From Tiliqua scincoides (Eukaryota; Chordata; Lepidosauria; Squamata; Scincidae), in assembly GCF_035046505.1 (NCBI RefSeq), contig NC_089825.1, positions 1,074,001 to 1,138,000 on the forward strand: a DNA stretch of 64,000 nucleotides. Direction: 5' to 3'. The first letter of the stretch is position 1, and each line of letters begins with the position of its first letter. Below the pieces are notes generated by a model. That model ran no database searches, had not been told where the DNA came from, and was given only the letters and a program-made list of their open reading frames with translations. The position numbers were made by a program, and so were the translations under genes. This document shows positions 10,181-20,466 of this stretch, one piece after another.

Positions 10181-10680
10181 CAGGTAGACCACAGCTGCAA
10201 TACAAGGACATCTTCAAGAGGGATCAAAATTGGAAGCTCACCTGCTTTGGCTCAGTCATGTCGTGAGAATGGATGATGGCCGGATCCCAAAGGATCTCCT
10301 CTATGGAGAACTCGTGCAAGGAAAGCACCCTACAGGTAGACCACAGCTGCAATACAAGGACATCTGCAAGACGGATCTGAAGGCCTTAGGAATGGACCTC
10401 AACAGGTGGGAAACCCTGGCCTCTGAGCGGCCCGCTTGGAGGCAGGCTGTGCAGCATGGCCTTTCCCAGTTTGAAGAGACACTTGGCCAACAGTCTGAGG
10501 CAAAGAGGCAAAGAAGGAAGGCCCATAGCCAGGGAGACAGACCAGGGACAGACTGCACTTGCTCCCAGTGTGGAAGGGATTGTCACTCCCGAATTGGCCT
10601 TTTCAGCCACACTAGACGCTGTTCCAGAACCACCATTCAGAGCGCGATACCAGAGTCTTTCGAGACTGAAGGTTGCCAAC
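10181..10680 (+). mobile_element. LINE insertion with a rearranged 5' end
   Basis: Same LINE family as 8860-9459, flanked by a perfect 11-bp duplication ATGCTATGTTA (10170-10180, 10681-10691). Its first 44 bases (CAGGTAGACCACAGCTGCAA...) duplicate the segment at about 10332-10375, which lies in its normal place further in. So the 5' end is out of order relative to the family. Confidence 0.85.
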
Positions 10681-10745
10681 ATGCTATGTTATGAGTGAAT
10701 TAGTTTAAAACAAATAATTAGTTTATATGTTTGAAAATGAATGCT

Positions 10746-11434
10746 TGGACAAGAAAAAAGAATGGATCAAATCTTGGATGAAACTAAAGAAGTGGAGATT
10801 TTTGAAATGGGACAGAGGTGGAGAAAGCAATCATCATTATCAGAATTAAGAATTTTAAGGAAGAAGAAAGAGAGAACGTTCAGAGAGCATGTGGTTTCGA
10901 GAAGAGGAAGAATTTTTGGATTAAATCCAAAAAGAACAGAGTGAAGAAAAAGAAAGACGAAAAGAGAGGGGTTAAGAAATTTGAGAAAGTTAAGAAGAAA
11001 AAGAAGAAGTGGAAGGAGCAGTGGGAGGAGAAAGAAGGAAAACACCAATAAGACAGAGAACAAAGGAAGTACTAAGAAAGAAAGTGAAAATGGCTGAACA
11101 ACAAGTAGAATGTTTTTTTTCCTTTTGTAGATATTAATGGACCAAATTATTTTTAGAAATGAAGAGTATTCCATTAATTATATTAAATCAAAGTAGATGT
11201 AAATGAAAACTTGGAACACAAATATTGCAAAAATTAAAGTGGTATTAAGATAACTAAAAGGGTTATTCTTTGAAAGAGAAATTATATAAAATAATTTATA
11301 GATGGTATTTAATTCCAGAGAAAATAGTAAAAATGTACCCTGATGACGACAAATGTTGGATAAGTAAGGAATTGAGGGAATTTTTTATTATATGTGGTGG
11401 ATATGCGAAAAAGCAAAGAAATACTGGAAAATGA
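10746..11434 (+). mobile_element. Internally deleted L1-like element, truncated copy
   Basis: Nearly identical, in inverted orientation, to 15551-16238. The first part is a lysine-rich, ORF1-like coding stretch (10741-10944 and 10818-11051). It runs into sequence resembling the 3' end of L1 ORF2 (peptide remnants like CW...EFFIICGGYAKKQRNTGK). No poly-A is seen. The short direct repeat GAAAATGAATG (10733-10743, 11427-11437) partly overlaps element sequence. Confidence 0.75.
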
Positions 11435-11770
11435 ATGTACAATAGGTATTGCAAGGGCAACTTTATTGCTATTGAAGCGGAAATGTGCAATAACTGAACA
11501 TGTAAGAGCATCGCTATTGTCACTGGGCAAAGACAGTGGGACTGGTTTAACAATCAGAGAGGTGCAGAAGTTCATGTCTCATCGACATTGAAAGGCAGGA
11601 ATCTGTACTGTTGTTGTATTGTAAGCACAAGCTGATGTCGAATGGAGGCTCAGCGATGCACCATGTTCATATTTCACTGACTCCTGTGTGCTCACCAGGT
11701 GGCCTTATAAGCTCTCAGCCTCCTTTCTCTGTCACATGGCTAAGAAAACAGACCTACGGGTGTTAGGAGA

Positions 11771-11951
11771 AGGGACTGTAGCTCAGGGGTAGAATGGCTG
11801 CTTTGCATGCAGAAGGTTCCATGTCCAATCCCTGGCAGCACCCCCAGGTTTCGCAGGGGGAAAAAACCCTACACGGGAGAGCCACAGACAGTCAGTGTCG
11901 GCAGTACTGAGCTAAGTGGACAAAGGTCCAACTGTTGAAGGCAGCTTCCCA
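11771..11951 (+). mobile_element. Sauria-type tRNA-derived SINE
   Basis: Starts GGGACTGTAGCTCAGGGGTA (A-box region), followed by GCTTTGCATGCAGAAGGTTC and a degenerate B box, then GAGAGCCACAGACAGTCAGT and AAGGCAGCTTCCC. This order matches the squamate Sauria SINE. It is not a functional tRNA gene. Confidence 0.85.
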
Positions 11952-11974
11952 AGCACTTTACAGAGTTGTAATCA

Positions 11975-12160
11975 TAAAAAAGGCCCTTTCTCTGAACAAT
12001 TATTATTTCCATAAGTGAGCTGTCCTTCCATCTAAATACTCGGAGTACTCATCTTCACAACATTCCTAGGAGGTAGGTAACATGGCAAGAGATAGAGAGG
12101 CCAAAAGTCAACTGGTCCCTAAACTGCTGAGAGCTAAAGTGATCCATTACGTCACAAGTA
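11975..12160 (-). mobile_element. Possible degraded MIR-like SINE
   Basis: The stretch TTCACAACATTCCTAGGAGG followed by TAGGTAACATGG resembles the core of MIR-like SINEs in reverse orientation; a clearer copy is at 42655-42885. Boundaries are vague. Confidence 0.35.
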
Positions 12161-12262
12161 TTTTTCAAATCATCAGGAATCTTAGAAGCATTACTGTGAA
12201 CTCTCTATGGTTTTTTGCCTCTTGTGATGTCACTTCTGGCTTCTGAGAGACTGTTTCGGGTT

Positions 12263-12347
12263 CTGTTTCTAGGGCAACTGTCTGTAGTGATGAATCATCT
12301 GTTCCTCTTCCTCCACTGGCAGATATAGACAGTTGCCCTAGAAACAG
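12263..12347. repeat. Short perfect inverted repeat (hairpin)
   Basis: The 21-bp arms at 12263-12283 and 12327-12347 (core TTCTAGGGCAACTGTCT) are exact reverse complements separated by 43 bp. They probably belong to a MITE whose ends I could not define; the right end of another hAT-like MITE lies at about 12425-12475. Confidence 0.6.
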
Positions 12348-12544
12348 AGTTGCAGAACCCAGAAGAGTTTTCCAGCCGTCTTCAGCCGCAGTACTCCAAA
12401 TCTCCCACAGCAAGGCTGCAGACATTTCGTGGCACACCAATGGGCCACGGCACAACAGTTAAAAATGGCTGGTCTGGAGACAGCTCTGTACTCCCCTCCT
12501 CTTACCGGTTACAAAACCCACGGATATCCCCTTAGACTTCAGCT

Positions 12545-13030
12545 TTTGTTGTTACTATTATGAAAAATATTTATATACTGCATTTCAAGAAAAGTTCACA
12601 AAGTGATTAACACAGCAAAATCAGTGGGGGGAAAATGGTTCCCTGACCCCAAAGGTCTCCCAGTCTAAAAAGATGCAAAAGTGACACTAGCAAACAGCCA
12701 CTAGAAAGGATGCTGTACAGGGCTGAATAGGACCAGTTGCACCCTAAATGCTAAATACAAGAGTTACCATTGAAAAGGTGCCTCTCAGCGTAGCCAGAGG
12801 GGCTGCAAAACACTAATTTTTGCATGGGGCCTCACTGCAACATGCAAGAGACCCCTCCCCCTTTCCTTTGTGCCATTCTGGGCTGCTAGACCATTTGCAG
12901 AGGCGCAGAATGGCTCTGAAGGGGAGGGGAGGGGCTACTTGCATGCTGCAGTGAGGTGCTATGCAAGGATTAGTGTTTTGCACCCCCTCTAGCTATGCTA
13001 CTGGTGCCTTTTAACCCTGCTAGTAAAAAC
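12545..13030 (-). mobile_element. L2-type LINE 3' end with a nested MITE
   Basis: Read on the minus strand it follows the same 3'-end sequence as 48690-49012: ...AGGTGCCT..., ATCTTTTTAGACTGGGAGAC, a region with GTGAACTTTTCTTGAAATGC, then a short trinucleotide tail. A 218-bp MITE (12786-13003) splits it. It lies about 130 bp beyond the stop codon of the minus-strand P450 in the same orientation, so it may form part of that gene's 3' UTR. Confidence 0.75.
12786..13003. mobile_element. Foldback MITE, 218 bp
   Basis: The ends (GCTGCAAAACACTAATTTTT and TTAGTGTTTTGCACCCCC) are inverted repeats and the arms pair over most of the element. It is flanked by GTGCCTCT (12778-12785) and GTGCCTTT (13004-13011). 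Related to the 156-386 type (GTAGCTAGAGG-like ends). Confidence 0.78.
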
Positions 13031-13156
13031 TTGCACATTCATAAGAAACCTTTCTGAAGATATTTTAAGATATTTCCTAACAGGATTCAACAGAGTGAAT
13101 TACTTCAAGCCAATACATTAGATGTTTGTGAAAGTCAGGATGACCGTTCTTTCCCT

Positions 13157-14698
13157 TTAGAATTTCAGCCGATACCTGAACTGGATGTCATGAGTAGGTG
13201 GAATGACTCCAAGCCCACAGCGGCCATCATCAAATGGTGGTATGTCCTCATCCTTGTTCACCAGTTCCATATCAAAGTAGCTGAGCATCACGATTACAAA
13301 TAATTTCAGTTCACTAAAAGCAAAGAACCTCCCAGGACACATGGAGGGTCCACCACCCCAGGGCATAATGGGATACTTCAGCTTTTTCCCATCCTTGTAG
13401 AACTCTTTCTTGGTGCCATCTGGCTTCACAAACCTGTCATATTTGAAAGTGTGAGGGTCAGGGTGAATTTCGGGATTCAGGTGCAGTCCTATGAAAGGGA
13501 CAAGAAGCACATTGTCTCCTTTCCGGAGCATGTATTCTCTCCCATCGGCTGTTCTAAGGTCCATATCCTGCACCACACCTCGGAACATGAAAGAAGATGC
13601 TCTCAAGCGCAGAGTTTCCTCTATTGTGCTGTCCAGAAAAGGAGTTTTGATTGCGTCCAAGGACACTTGGATGAAGGGGCTGCCAGGCTTCACTTCCTGA
13701 CCAGTCTCTTTTAGTACTCTGTCCAGTTCTTCCCTCACTGCCTTCATTGCTTCTGGATATTTCAAGAGATGCACAAGAAGCCAGGAGGTAGCTGGACCCG
13801 TATTCGCTTGAGATGCCCAGAAGAGAAGCAGCTGAAATTGAGTCCGCATCTTTTCCGTCATTCCAGTCTCAGCCATGCTCTGATCTTGCTCAGTCACCCA
13901 ACTGCTGATGTTATCTTTGTGACCTATCTTTTCTACAGACAGCACGTCCCAGAAAAAGTTCCTCAAACTCTCTGCCTCTTTCTTACCCAAAGGATCCAGC
14001 ATATCAAAAGCCAGCAGGGGAAAGATATGATCAAATTTCTTAAAATTTGCAAACAACAAATCCCACTGTGTTACTTTATGCTCCGTCGCATTTTCTTTGG
14101 TCTTCCCATCTTCACCTGGCTCAGTTCCAAACAAAGACATAACCGCAGCCTGGAAGATGGTTTTGTAGCTGAAGTTGAAGACTCCGTCCTCCTGCCACGA
14201 CCTTTCCTTCCTGCTCGAGTCCTGACTGGGAAGCAGCACCGCCTTCAACTTCTCCATCATGACCTGGTTCAGATCAGTTAGACGCTTGCCTCTGAGATGC
14301 TTCTTGCTCATTGTTTGTACAACTTTATGATGACACTCAGTTGGCCGAAACCCAAATGCATTAAGCACGACCATTGAAGCAAAGGTATCAAAATCTAGCT
14401 TGTCTTTTGACTCCTTTATTACTGTTCCGTAAGTGTGAGGGTCCATCACAACATGTAAGTAATTGCCACCAAGAAGGACTGTGAAGATATTTCCATGTTT
14501 CTTCTGCATCCTTTCCAAGAACTCTACTGGGTTCTTCCTGAAATGTAACGCATGTCCCAGCCATGGGATGAAGCCTTTGTCCAGTGGGGGTTCCTTCAGC
14601 CTCCACTTGCGGAATACTCCAGCGATATTTAGCCCCCCAAGTACAACTGCTAAAAGAAATGCCAAGAAAGCACAAAGGATGATCTCCCAGACATTCAT
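13157..14698 (-). CDS. CYP8B1-like: CYP8B-type cytochrome P450, divergent paralogue (intronless)
   Basis: A single uninterrupted reading frame of 513 residues, close to the roughly 500 residues of vertebrate CYP8B1, which is also encoded by one exon. The N-terminus is a hydrophobic anchor (about residues 4-28) followed by a basic stretch and the EPPLDKG hinge, as expected for an ER-membrane P450. The I-helix reads QANTGPATSW with Ala298 where CYP8B1 and prostacyclin synthase normally have Gly. The K-helix ExxR is Glu361/Arg364. The heme loop is PWGGGPSMCPGR with Cys454 as thiolate ligand; Trp in place of the usual Phe is a CYP8-family trait. The family hydroxylates C12 of 7-alpha-hydroxycholest-4-en-3-one in bile-acid synthesis. 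I chose the internal ATG at 14698 because the frame's first ATG (14776) lies upstream of the TATA-like box. A change of substrate is possible. The frame is intact, so it is probably functional. Confidence 0.88.
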   Translation of the reverse strand: MNVWEIILCAFLAFLLAVVLGGLNIAGVFRKWRLKEPPLDKGFIPWLGHALHFRKNPVEFLERMQKKHGNIFTVLLGGNYLHVVMDPHTYGTVIKESKDKLDFDTFASMVVLNAFGFRPTECHHKVVQTMSKKHLRGKRLTDLNQVMMEKLKAVLLPSQDSSRKERSWQEDGVFNFSYKTIFQAAVMSLFGTEPGEDGKTKENATEHKVTQWDLLFANFKKFDHIFPLLAFDMLDPLGKKEAESLRNFFWDVLSVEKIGHKDNISSWVTEQDQSMAETGMTEKMRTQFQLLLFWASQANTGPATSWLLVHLLKYPEAMKAVREELDRVLKETGQEVKPGSPFIQVSLDAIKTPFLDSTIEETLRLRASSFMFRGVVQDMDLRTADGREYMLRKGDNVLLVPFIGLHLNPEIHPDPHTFKYDRFVKPDGTKKEFYKDGKKLKYPIMPWGGGPSMCPGRFFAFSELKLFVIVMLSYFDMELVNKDEDIPPFDDGRCGLGVIPPTHDIQFRYRLKF

Positions 14699-14756
14699 AC
14701 TTGGTGTGCTGAAGGTAAGGCTCTGCTGTAAAGAGAACAGTGACTCCACAGCTCTG

Positions 14757-14765
14757 CTTATAAAG
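14757..14765 (-). promoter_or_regulatory. TATA-like box of the minus-strand CYP8B gene
   Basis: The minus strand reads CTTTATAAG here, about 60 bp before the chosen ATG at 14698. A start site 25-30 bp downstream would fall near 14730 and leave a short 5' leader of about 30-35 nt. Inferred from sequence only; no transcript evidence is available. Confidence 0.55.
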
Positions 14766-15178
14766 CAGCCCATCACATGTCACAGAAGGGCGAGACTGCC
14801 TGATTCAATTCCTGAGTTGGCAGGCAGCTGCTTTCCTCTCCCCGTAGTCATTACTGTCATTCCAGAATTCGCCTGCACCTCCTGATTATTACTGTGTTCC
14901 TGTTCTGGTCATTCACATACTTCCTAAAAATAAGGCTTTGTATTTCTTGGAAGGAATTTCTGGGAAACTGTATAAGAGGTGAGATTCTGGTACAGATGAC
15001 ATCTTTAGGATGTTCCACTGTAGCCCCTTTCTCTTGAGGTGCCGCCCTTTGTTCCCTTGTGTTGTAAAGAACACCCATGTGGGTTTTTTTTTTTGGGGGG
15101 GGGGGGGAGTAACTGATTTCCACTGGTATTGTTTTTCTCTCACCCTTGTTTTTTCACAACTAACTGATGACCATTTTT

Positions 15179-16615
15179 TTTTTAAACAAAGTTTATTTAT
15201 TTATTACAGATACAGGTAAGGAAAATCGGTTAGACTTAGAGCTGGGACTACACAGGTTACACATGAGAGTATTGGCCATCGATTACAACATGCATTAGTC
15301 CAAAAAAAAATTAATAATGTCTACACATTAGTTGATTTAACTAAACAATCAATATTTTTTATCTAAAATTATCTATCCAATCATAAAAAGGCTTCAAATT
15401 TTTACTTATATGCTCTTCTTACCACTAAACTAATATTTAAAATAAAATATTTCTTATCTGATTCTTAGTTTCTGATATCGCATTTAAGAGGAATGTTTCC
15501 AGTTTAAATGGTAATACACACTTCAATACCTCCTGTAACAGTTTATATATCATTTTCCAATATTTCTTTGCTTTTTCGCATGTCCACCACATATAATAAA
15601 AAATTCCCTCAATTCTTTACTTATCCAACATTTGCCTGATGACCCAGGGTACATTTTTACTATTTTCTCTGGAATTAAATACCATCTATAAATTATTTTA
15701 TATAATTTCTCTTTCAAAGAATAACCCTTTTAGTTATCTTAATACCACTTTAATTTTTGCAATATTTGTGTTCCAAGTTTTCATTTACATCTACTTTGAT
15801 TTAATATAATTAATGGAATACTCTTCATTTCTAAAAATAATTCGGTCCATTAATATCTACAAAAGGAAAAAAAACATTCTACTTGTTGTTCAGCCATTTT
15901 TACTTTCTTTCTTAGTACTTCCTTTGTTCTCTGTCTTATTGGTGTTTTCCTTCTTTCTCCTCCCACTGCTCCTTCCACTTCTTCTTTTTCTTCTTAACTT
16001 TCTCAAATTTCTTAACCCCTCTCTTTTCGTCTTTCTTTTTCTTCACTCTGTTCTTTTTGGATTTAATCCAAAAATTCTTCCTCTTCTTGAAACCACATGC
16101 TCTCTGAACGTTCTCTCTTTCTTCTTCCTTAAAATTCTTAATTCTGATAATGACGATTGCTTTCTCCACCTCTGTCCCATTTCAAAAATCTCCACTTCTT
16201 TAGTTTCATCCGAGATTTGATCCATTCTTTTTTCTTGTCTATTATTTGCAATCTGTTCCTGCATGCTTGTCAGGGAGGAGTTTATTTGCTTCATTTGTTC
16301 AGATAATTTTCTGACCTGTTGCTTCATTCCACTTCTGAAATCCCACAACAAATCCATTAATAAGGACTGACTTTTGCTAACATCCTTTAAATTTTTAAAT
16401 ACCATTCTTATCAATATCAAATCAAGCCAATATATCTCTGGCTGTAAAAAACAGAGATAAAATGCTCCAACAATTAAAAAACAACAACCAACTCTCATTA
16501 TCTTGTTTCACCTTCTTGAAGGGCTAATTTCCAATTTTTATATCCAAAAAGTGTAAGTCAATACTTCACTTCCAGTCAATAACAATGTGAAATCAGTCAA
16601 ACAATTAAAGAGTCC
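15179..16615 (-). mobile_element. Internally deleted L1-like element, full insertion
   Basis: Flanked by a perfect 15-bp target duplication CTGATGACCATTTTT (15164-15178 and 16616-16630), with an A-rich 3' tail at the 15179 side. The minus strand holds a short leader, an ORF1-like frame (16043-16498), then 3'-UTR/ORF2-end sequence. At 1.44 kb it is far shorter than a normal L1 of about 6 kb, yet the 5' leader is present. The deletion is therefore internal. Confidence 0.85.
16043..16498 (-). pseudogene. L1 ORF1-like N-terminal fragment
   Basis: The 151-residue frame begins with a hydrophobic stretch and continues with a heptad-like region (KQQVRKLSEQMKQINSSL) and a basic tail, consistent with the coiled coil of an L1 ORF1 protein. 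It stops soon after and lacks any RNA-binding domain. I regard it as a non-functional relic of the internally deleted element. Confidence 0.5.
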
Positions 16616-17770
16616 CTGATGACCATTTTTAAAGGTCAAACACAATTGCAGCGCCAGCATGTCGGGGTGATTAGACAAAGCGCTGTTAAAGTGTTGCAGG
16701 ACTGCTGTGTCTTTTGAATGAACACCTCTTCTCTCAGGTTCAGCTGGGTTAATGCTATACAGAGGTGTTTGTTTCCAGTGAGGAAACTAGGATTACAGCC
16801 AGAGACGCCCTTGGGCTGGCGAAGGGACACCCGCTGGCCTGCAGAGGCTGAATTCAGCCTCCGTGTTGACTTGGGCATGGAGCTTTCTGTTGGCCAAGCT
16901 TGGAAGACACAAGGCTCTGGCGTGGGTGGGGAGGAAGTGGGGTGAAGGGGAAAGGGAGGCATTCTGGGGTGGGGGAGGGTGAGCAGAGGGTGGTCCTCGG
17001 GGTTGGCGGACGGGCAGGCAGGAAGGAAGTGGGAAGCGGAGCTGGAATCATGCTGGATCGTAGCCCCCTTTCCTGAACAGCGCGAAGCGACTGCAAGCCG
17101 CTCCACTCTTCTCTGACTTATGCTACCTCTGGAGGGGGTGCATGTCCGAAGAGATCCATTGGGGCTGCAGTGGCTTACCTAGGGGTAAGGGGAGGAGCTT
17201 CCTTGCCTCCGGCTGAGCCACTTTGGGGCCCTGCCTTGTGCTGGATACAGCGCTGGCCTCCTGGCCTGCCTGTTCCAGCACAAGATAGGATTGCACTGGA
17301 AGTCTCACAGAGCAAAATGGTAAGTGTTCTGTCAGTGTTCTGCTAAGTAAGATAAATAACACCGTTTTCAAACACCTGTAGCTATTAATTGTAACTGGGG
17401 GCAGATGAATAAGCCTCTGATTTGTCCCCTAAATTCTCTCTGCTCTAGGATCACTAAATGTGGAAAAGAGAAATGATTTGGAAACTTTTCACAGCTGCTT
17501 GTAGCTCAGAGATGGGGAGATCTTTCTATTCTAGCTTTGAACATGGAGCTGTAATGACAAAGCTCACAGAAGCTGTTGGACTGGGAGAAAGGAAACGACC
17601 CCCCCCTTTCCCAATGGACTCCTTCCCATAGAATTTATGGAGCAAAGATAGAATTTAGATCTAAATAGAAGTGTTAGATGAGAAGACATCTTTTTAATAA
17701 AGCCACAGAAATGGTCAGATTGGCCTCTCTCCATTCATTATGCAGTTGTGGCTTTTGTATTGTTCTACAC
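16616..17770. other. Intergenic, with a GC-rich repeat and no clear gene
   Basis: About 16920-17300 belongs to a GC-rich repeat type also seen at 31230-31525 (GGGAGTGGGAGG-like run, GATCCTAGCCCC, CCATTGGGG, GCTGGATACAGCGC, GGCCTCCTGGCCTGCCTGTT). The rest looks single-copy. Short frames in all six frames have no recognisable motif. Confidence 0.5.
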
Positions 17771-18245
17771 CAGTGGTTCTCAAACTGGTGGGTCGCGACC
17801 CACCAGTTCATAACACTTCCCCTTTAAGGGGTGGGGGAAGGGGAGGGGAGGTGAGGGGGGTGCTTTTCACTTACTTTTTAAATGTAGGGCTGCAGTAGGC
17901 TGCAGGAGGTGCGGGCAGTGCTCCCCATCAGCCATCAAAGTGGAATCAGCCATCAAAGTGGGCGCAAAGCACTTCCATTTCACAGGAGAATCTTTGCGCC
18001 TGCTTTTATTGTAGATTCCACGCCTCAGGGAGCACTGCGGAGGGCTGCACAGGGCTCCCCACACCTCCTGCAGCCTGCTGCAGCCCTACATTTAAAAAGC
18101 AAATGCAAAGCACCCCCCTTGTCCCCCTTAGCGACGTGATCCTGCGGATCGCTTCGCTGCCCTAGTTAAGAAGTTACTACTTAAGGAGATTCCCGCAAGA
18201 AGTTACAGAGGGAGTAAAGCTCCCTCAAAGTTTAATGATGTATCC
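17771..18245. mobile_element. hAT-like element containing a long palindrome
   Basis: Begins CAGTGGTTCTCAAACTGGTG, a common hAT terminus, right after TGTTCTACAC (17761-17770); a near copy TGTTCTACAT is at 18246-18255. Inside, TTTTTAAATGTAGGGCTGCA (from about 17875) pairs with TGCAGCCCTACATTTAAAAA (ending about 18098). The right end lacks a recognisable matching terminus, so its boundary is uncertain. Confidence 0.55.
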
Positions 18246-19324
18246 TGTTCTACATCGTTAGATTGGTATCTGACATTACTATCAAGGCTTTAATTGGAAA
18301 AGTCCAGCTATTGTTACTTTGATAAGCCTTTGTTCTTACTTACAAGTAACTTAAATCTCATATTTCAGATGGATTTATTGGACTATTGCTTTGTTTTTAA
18401 ACTATTTAAATCTCACTCTTCAATTTATGTTGATAACAGCCCAGTCCCTACCAAGTGAGGCGCTGGTAGAACATGTGTTCCACCTGTGTGCTGTTGCACA
18501 AACGCCATCAGCAGCTTTGTGACTGGTCAGTGTGCCAGGGAAAGAGCCTTCCCGCACGTGTCACTGGAGTGAAGGATGCCCACCAGACCACATAAGGCCA
18601 GTGCAGGGGCAGCAAAAGGGTGGGTGGAGCCCAGGTGGGGTCCCAGGTGGGATAAGCAGTGCTGAGGTGTGTTGTGTCCTGTCTCTCTTCCTGGGCCCAA
18701 TCCACCTGCATAGATCAAGTTGAACCTGAGCCAGTGATATCAGTGGCACCCAGGGCTTTTTTTGTAATAGAACACACCGGAACGGCGTTCCTGCACCTTT
18801 TTTTATGCAGTCTCCGAAGGAAAAGAATGCATGGAGCCCTATGGAAAGTGAGTCGTAGCACTTGTTTACTCGTGAGTAGGTGTACTTGCCATAGTCTGTC
18901 AGAAAGGGCAGGCTGAGAGGACTCCAAGGACATCAGAATGATCCTGATCCAATGAATGCAGCCCCCCAAAAACACAAAAGGGAGAAGGAGGTCCCTGCCT
19001 CCCTCCCAGCTGCAGTCTATTGAGCTGTATGGAAAGCAAGCAGCCTCACGTCATGTTTACTCATGAGTAGGCAGATGCGCCTTGGCTGTTGGCCAGGCAA
19101 AGGGGAATGTGAGGACACCAGAATGGTCCCAATCCCATGGAGCTGGAGATACTCCAGAAGGCAGCCTCTTCCCCCCCCCCCCCACTAAAAAGGACAAAAA
19201 AGAGGCTACAAAGCCAGGAGGGTCTTTTTCTTGATATGCCTGAAATAGAAGAACTTTAAACTGGGCACTGGGGAGGACTGGAAATCTCACTGATTCTTTT
19301 TTTTTGGGGGGGGGGGTTATTGCA

Positions 19325-19680
19325 GGCAGGCTACAGAGTAAGCTCCATTGACCACTATGGGACTTACTTCAGAGTAGACATGCATAGGATTGGGCTCACA
19401 GGCTGCAATCCTACCCACACTTTCCTGAGAGTAAGCCCCATTGACCATTATGGGACTTACTTCAGAGTAGGCATGCATAGGCTTGTGCTCACAGGTGCAA
19501 TCCTACCCACACTTTCCTGAGAGTAAGCTCCATTGACCACTATGGGACTTACTTCAGAGGAGACATGCATAGGATTGGGCTCACAGGCTGCAATCCTACC
19601 CACACTTTTCTGAGAGTAAGCCCCATTGACCACAATAGGACCACAAATTGACCCCAACAATCTTCAGAGTAGATTCACTT
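19325..19680. repeat. Tandem run of GAGTAAG-type palindromes
   Basis: Three to four head-to-tail copies of a unit of about 120 bp: CTCCATTGACCACTATGGGA, CTTCAGAGTAGACATGCATA and GGCTGCAATCCTACCCACAC recur. The related block at 44995-45145 has fewer copies, so copy number changed between them. Confidence 0.8.
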
Positions 19681-20417
19681 GGTGGAACAGGACTGGCTCC
19701 CCCTTATTTAATTATTTCTTTTAATTTAATTATTTATAATTATTTATTTTAATTTGCTTGATGATATCACTTCTGGCCATGACATCACTTCCAGTGGGTC
19801 CTGGACAGATTGTCATTCTAAAAAGTGGGTCCCGGTGTGTATTGGAATCTCGGTAGATCTGGAAAGGAGGTAGGCTGTGGTGTCAGCAGTGGCCCCTTTA
19901 AGGGTAAGGCCTGGACTTCCAGGGAGTGTGCTGCACAGCTGCAGCCACTTGAAGGCAACAGGGCCCTCAGGGATATAAGGAGCACCAGAGGCAGGAAGGG
20001 TTTGTGGGCAGCAGAAGGAGGAAAGCTTGAGGCAGGGGAGACTGGATTAATGGACTGCTGGTGGACTGATTGGTGAATGGACTTTGGAGACTGCTGGAGA
20101 CACTGGAGTTTGGTGTGTGGCGTGTGGCTGCTGTGCCCAAGACCTGCTGAGGACCAAGGGTAGTGGAGTGGAGTGGAGTGGAGTGGAGGCTGCTGGCAGG
20201 AGAAAGGACATCTGCAGGTTGAACAGGTGAGCTACCCTGGAGGTGGGGTCCAGCAGGACTGCAGGGCAGAACCAGGGTCATTTGTTGGGGAAAAGAAGGG
20301 GAGCTAATTTGCTTAAATTGGGCATAATTCTCCAGGCAGAGCTTGGCCTTGGAATCTGGCAAAACAAGGTGCTAAAAGTTTGAGAACTGCTGCCATAAGT
20401 TGTTAGTAAGTTGACAC

Positions 20418-20466
20418 AGGTGCGTGCGTGCGTGCGTGCGTGCGTGTGTGTGTGTGTGTGTGTGTG
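20418..20466. repeat. Microsatellite (TGCG)n(TG)n
   Basis: Five or more TGCG units followed by about ten TG units. The related block at 45350-45370 has only a short TG run at the same place. Confidence 0.9.

Noticed and set aside
10767-11174. 135-residue hydrophobic frame shared at 15813-16220
   Set aside because: It is the antisense of the lysine-rich coding part of the L1-like element, so its conservation between copies reflects the transposon only.
11771-11845. tRNA gene
   Set aside because: The tRNA-like A and B boxes belong to a Sauria-type SINE. The B box is mutated and the sequence continues into the SINE body.
13769-14281. 170-residue frame on the plus strand
   Set aside because: Antisense shadow of the minus-strand P450 coding sequence.
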